Below are positions 20,186 to 21,014 of a DNA stretch of 21,014 nt, in pieces. The notes under the pieces are model-generated. The model was not told the origin of the DNA. It did no database searches and saw only the letters and a program-made list of their open reading frames with translations. Every line of letters starts with the position of its first letter. Within the stretch, counting starts at the first letter, position 1. The stretch comes from Acephala macrosclerotiorum (Eukaryota > Ascomycota > Leotiomycetes > Helotiales > Mollisiaceae): assembly GCA_014904845.1 (NCBI GenBank), contig MU119683.1, positions 7,747-28,760 on the forward strand. The letters run 5' to 3'. The translations under genes were made by a program, and so were the position numbers.

Positions 20186-21014
20186 GTAATTTTTTAATTG
20201 AAAAAAATATTTTTTTTTTTTATAGTAATTTTATTTTTTTTATCGATTTTTTTTTAAAATATTTCTATTTATTTTAATAAATTTTATTTATATTTCAAAA
20301 GTTTCACTTTTTTCTTATTGTAATTAGAATGATTTTATTATATAAAAAAACGAAATTATATTATTTTTTTTTTTTTTAGAAAATTTTAAAAAATTTTAGT
20401 TTTTAAAATCTACAAAAAACATTTTTCAATATATTCGAATATTTTTAAATATATTTTAATATATTTAAATGTATTTCAATTATATTTGATTATATTTAAA
20501 TTATATAAACGTTTATTAATACAATATTTACTATAATTTATAGAAAAACTTTTTTTAATTTTTTTTTTTTTTTTAAAACTTTTTAATTAAAATTTTTTAT
20601 TTGTATTACTTTATATACAAATAATTTTATTAATCGAATATACTTTATTTACTTGAGTATTTTACGACGATTTTTTTTAAAAATCTACATATATTTTTTC
20701 TATAAAAACGATTTATAAATACTTATTTTTTTTTATTTTTTTTTTTTTAAAATTCATTTAATACGTTTTATAAAAAATCAATATAAAACTATTTATTTAA
20801 AACTTTCAAAAATTTTTATTCGAAATTAATACTATAATATTTCAATTATATATATTAATACGCTTTAAAAAAAAATTTCACAAAAACAAACAAATTTTGC
20901 AATTTTCAATTATTTAAAACGCAAAAATATTTGTTTATTTTTTTTATATAATCTTTTTACAAATATAAAAATTTATAACTCTTTTTGATTTCATTAATAA
21001 ATTTTTTTTTTTTC
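20186..21014. other. A+T-rich tail, no LTR or gene recognised
   Basis: Long T runs, scattered CG, no coding frame. The start and central landmarks of the LTR at 12285-12854 (ttgtaaatagctag, cgaattacaaatta, gattgattgattta) are not found, so a 3' LTR is either beyond the right edge or lost. Repeated ttcaatatattcgaatattt-like A+T alternation at 20425-20510 looks compositional. Confidence 0.55.

Noticed and set aside
1..21014. Mitochondrial, apicoplast or Plasmodium-like A+T-rich genome
   Set aside because: No tRNA, rRNA or respiratory genes, no organelle codon pattern, and the retrotransposon remnants plus transition-biased repeat pairs point to a fungal nuclear isochore.

Overview
The window looks like an AT-isochore of a filamentous fungus, most likely a Pezizomycotina ascomycete. 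It carries no intact cellular gene that I can support. It is a graveyard of transposable elements eroded by what reads as repeat-induced point mutation (RIP). Three observations support this. Duplicated segments differ almost only by C-to-T and G-to-A transitions. Tryptophan, glutamine and arginine codons have become stops in place. The retroelement families that can still be read (a Ty1/copia-type Gag and a Ty3/gypsy-type Pol) have sequence flavours known from ascomycetes. The species cannot be named from this sequence.

Layout. Bases 1-596 are an inverted, strongly eroded copy of the LTR and leader found at about 12285-12985. Bases 608-1200 hold three tandem copies of a unit of about 205 bp; fragments of it recur near 2.9, 7.2 and 8.2-8.75 kb. 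Three less-eroded, GC-richer islands stand in nearly pure A+T. Two of them, 2092-2855 and 6300-7060, are copies of one element with inverted and palindromic sub-repeats, here called element A; the second copy is visibly more RIP-mutated. The third, 4338-5170, is different but shares a 14-bp motif with element A. It contains a short direct repeat, an array of about 17-bp units, and a possible scrap of a Tc1/mariner-type DNA-binding domain.

From 9551 onward the sequence is retroelement. A heavily eroded terminal fragment (9551-9833) directly abuts a much less eroded copy of the same sequence (from 9834). This leads into a decayed copia-type gag with a recognisable zinc knuckle (to about 12284). 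That element stops where a Ty3/gypsy element begins (probable LTR 12285-12854). The gypsy coding region runs to about 20185 and preserves, in order, reverse transcriptase, RNase H and integrase. It carries many nonsense changes, at least two frameshifts and mutated catalytic aspartates. No matching 3' LTR is visible before the right edge.

How the parts relate. The simplest history is nested insertion: the gypsy element inserted into a copia-type element, with older, deeper-mutated relatives on the left. Erosion is deep from 1 to 9.8 kb and milder from 9.8 to 20 kb. Nothing here should encode a working protein. The interest lies in the mutation record, the repeat families and the undescribed-looking element A.
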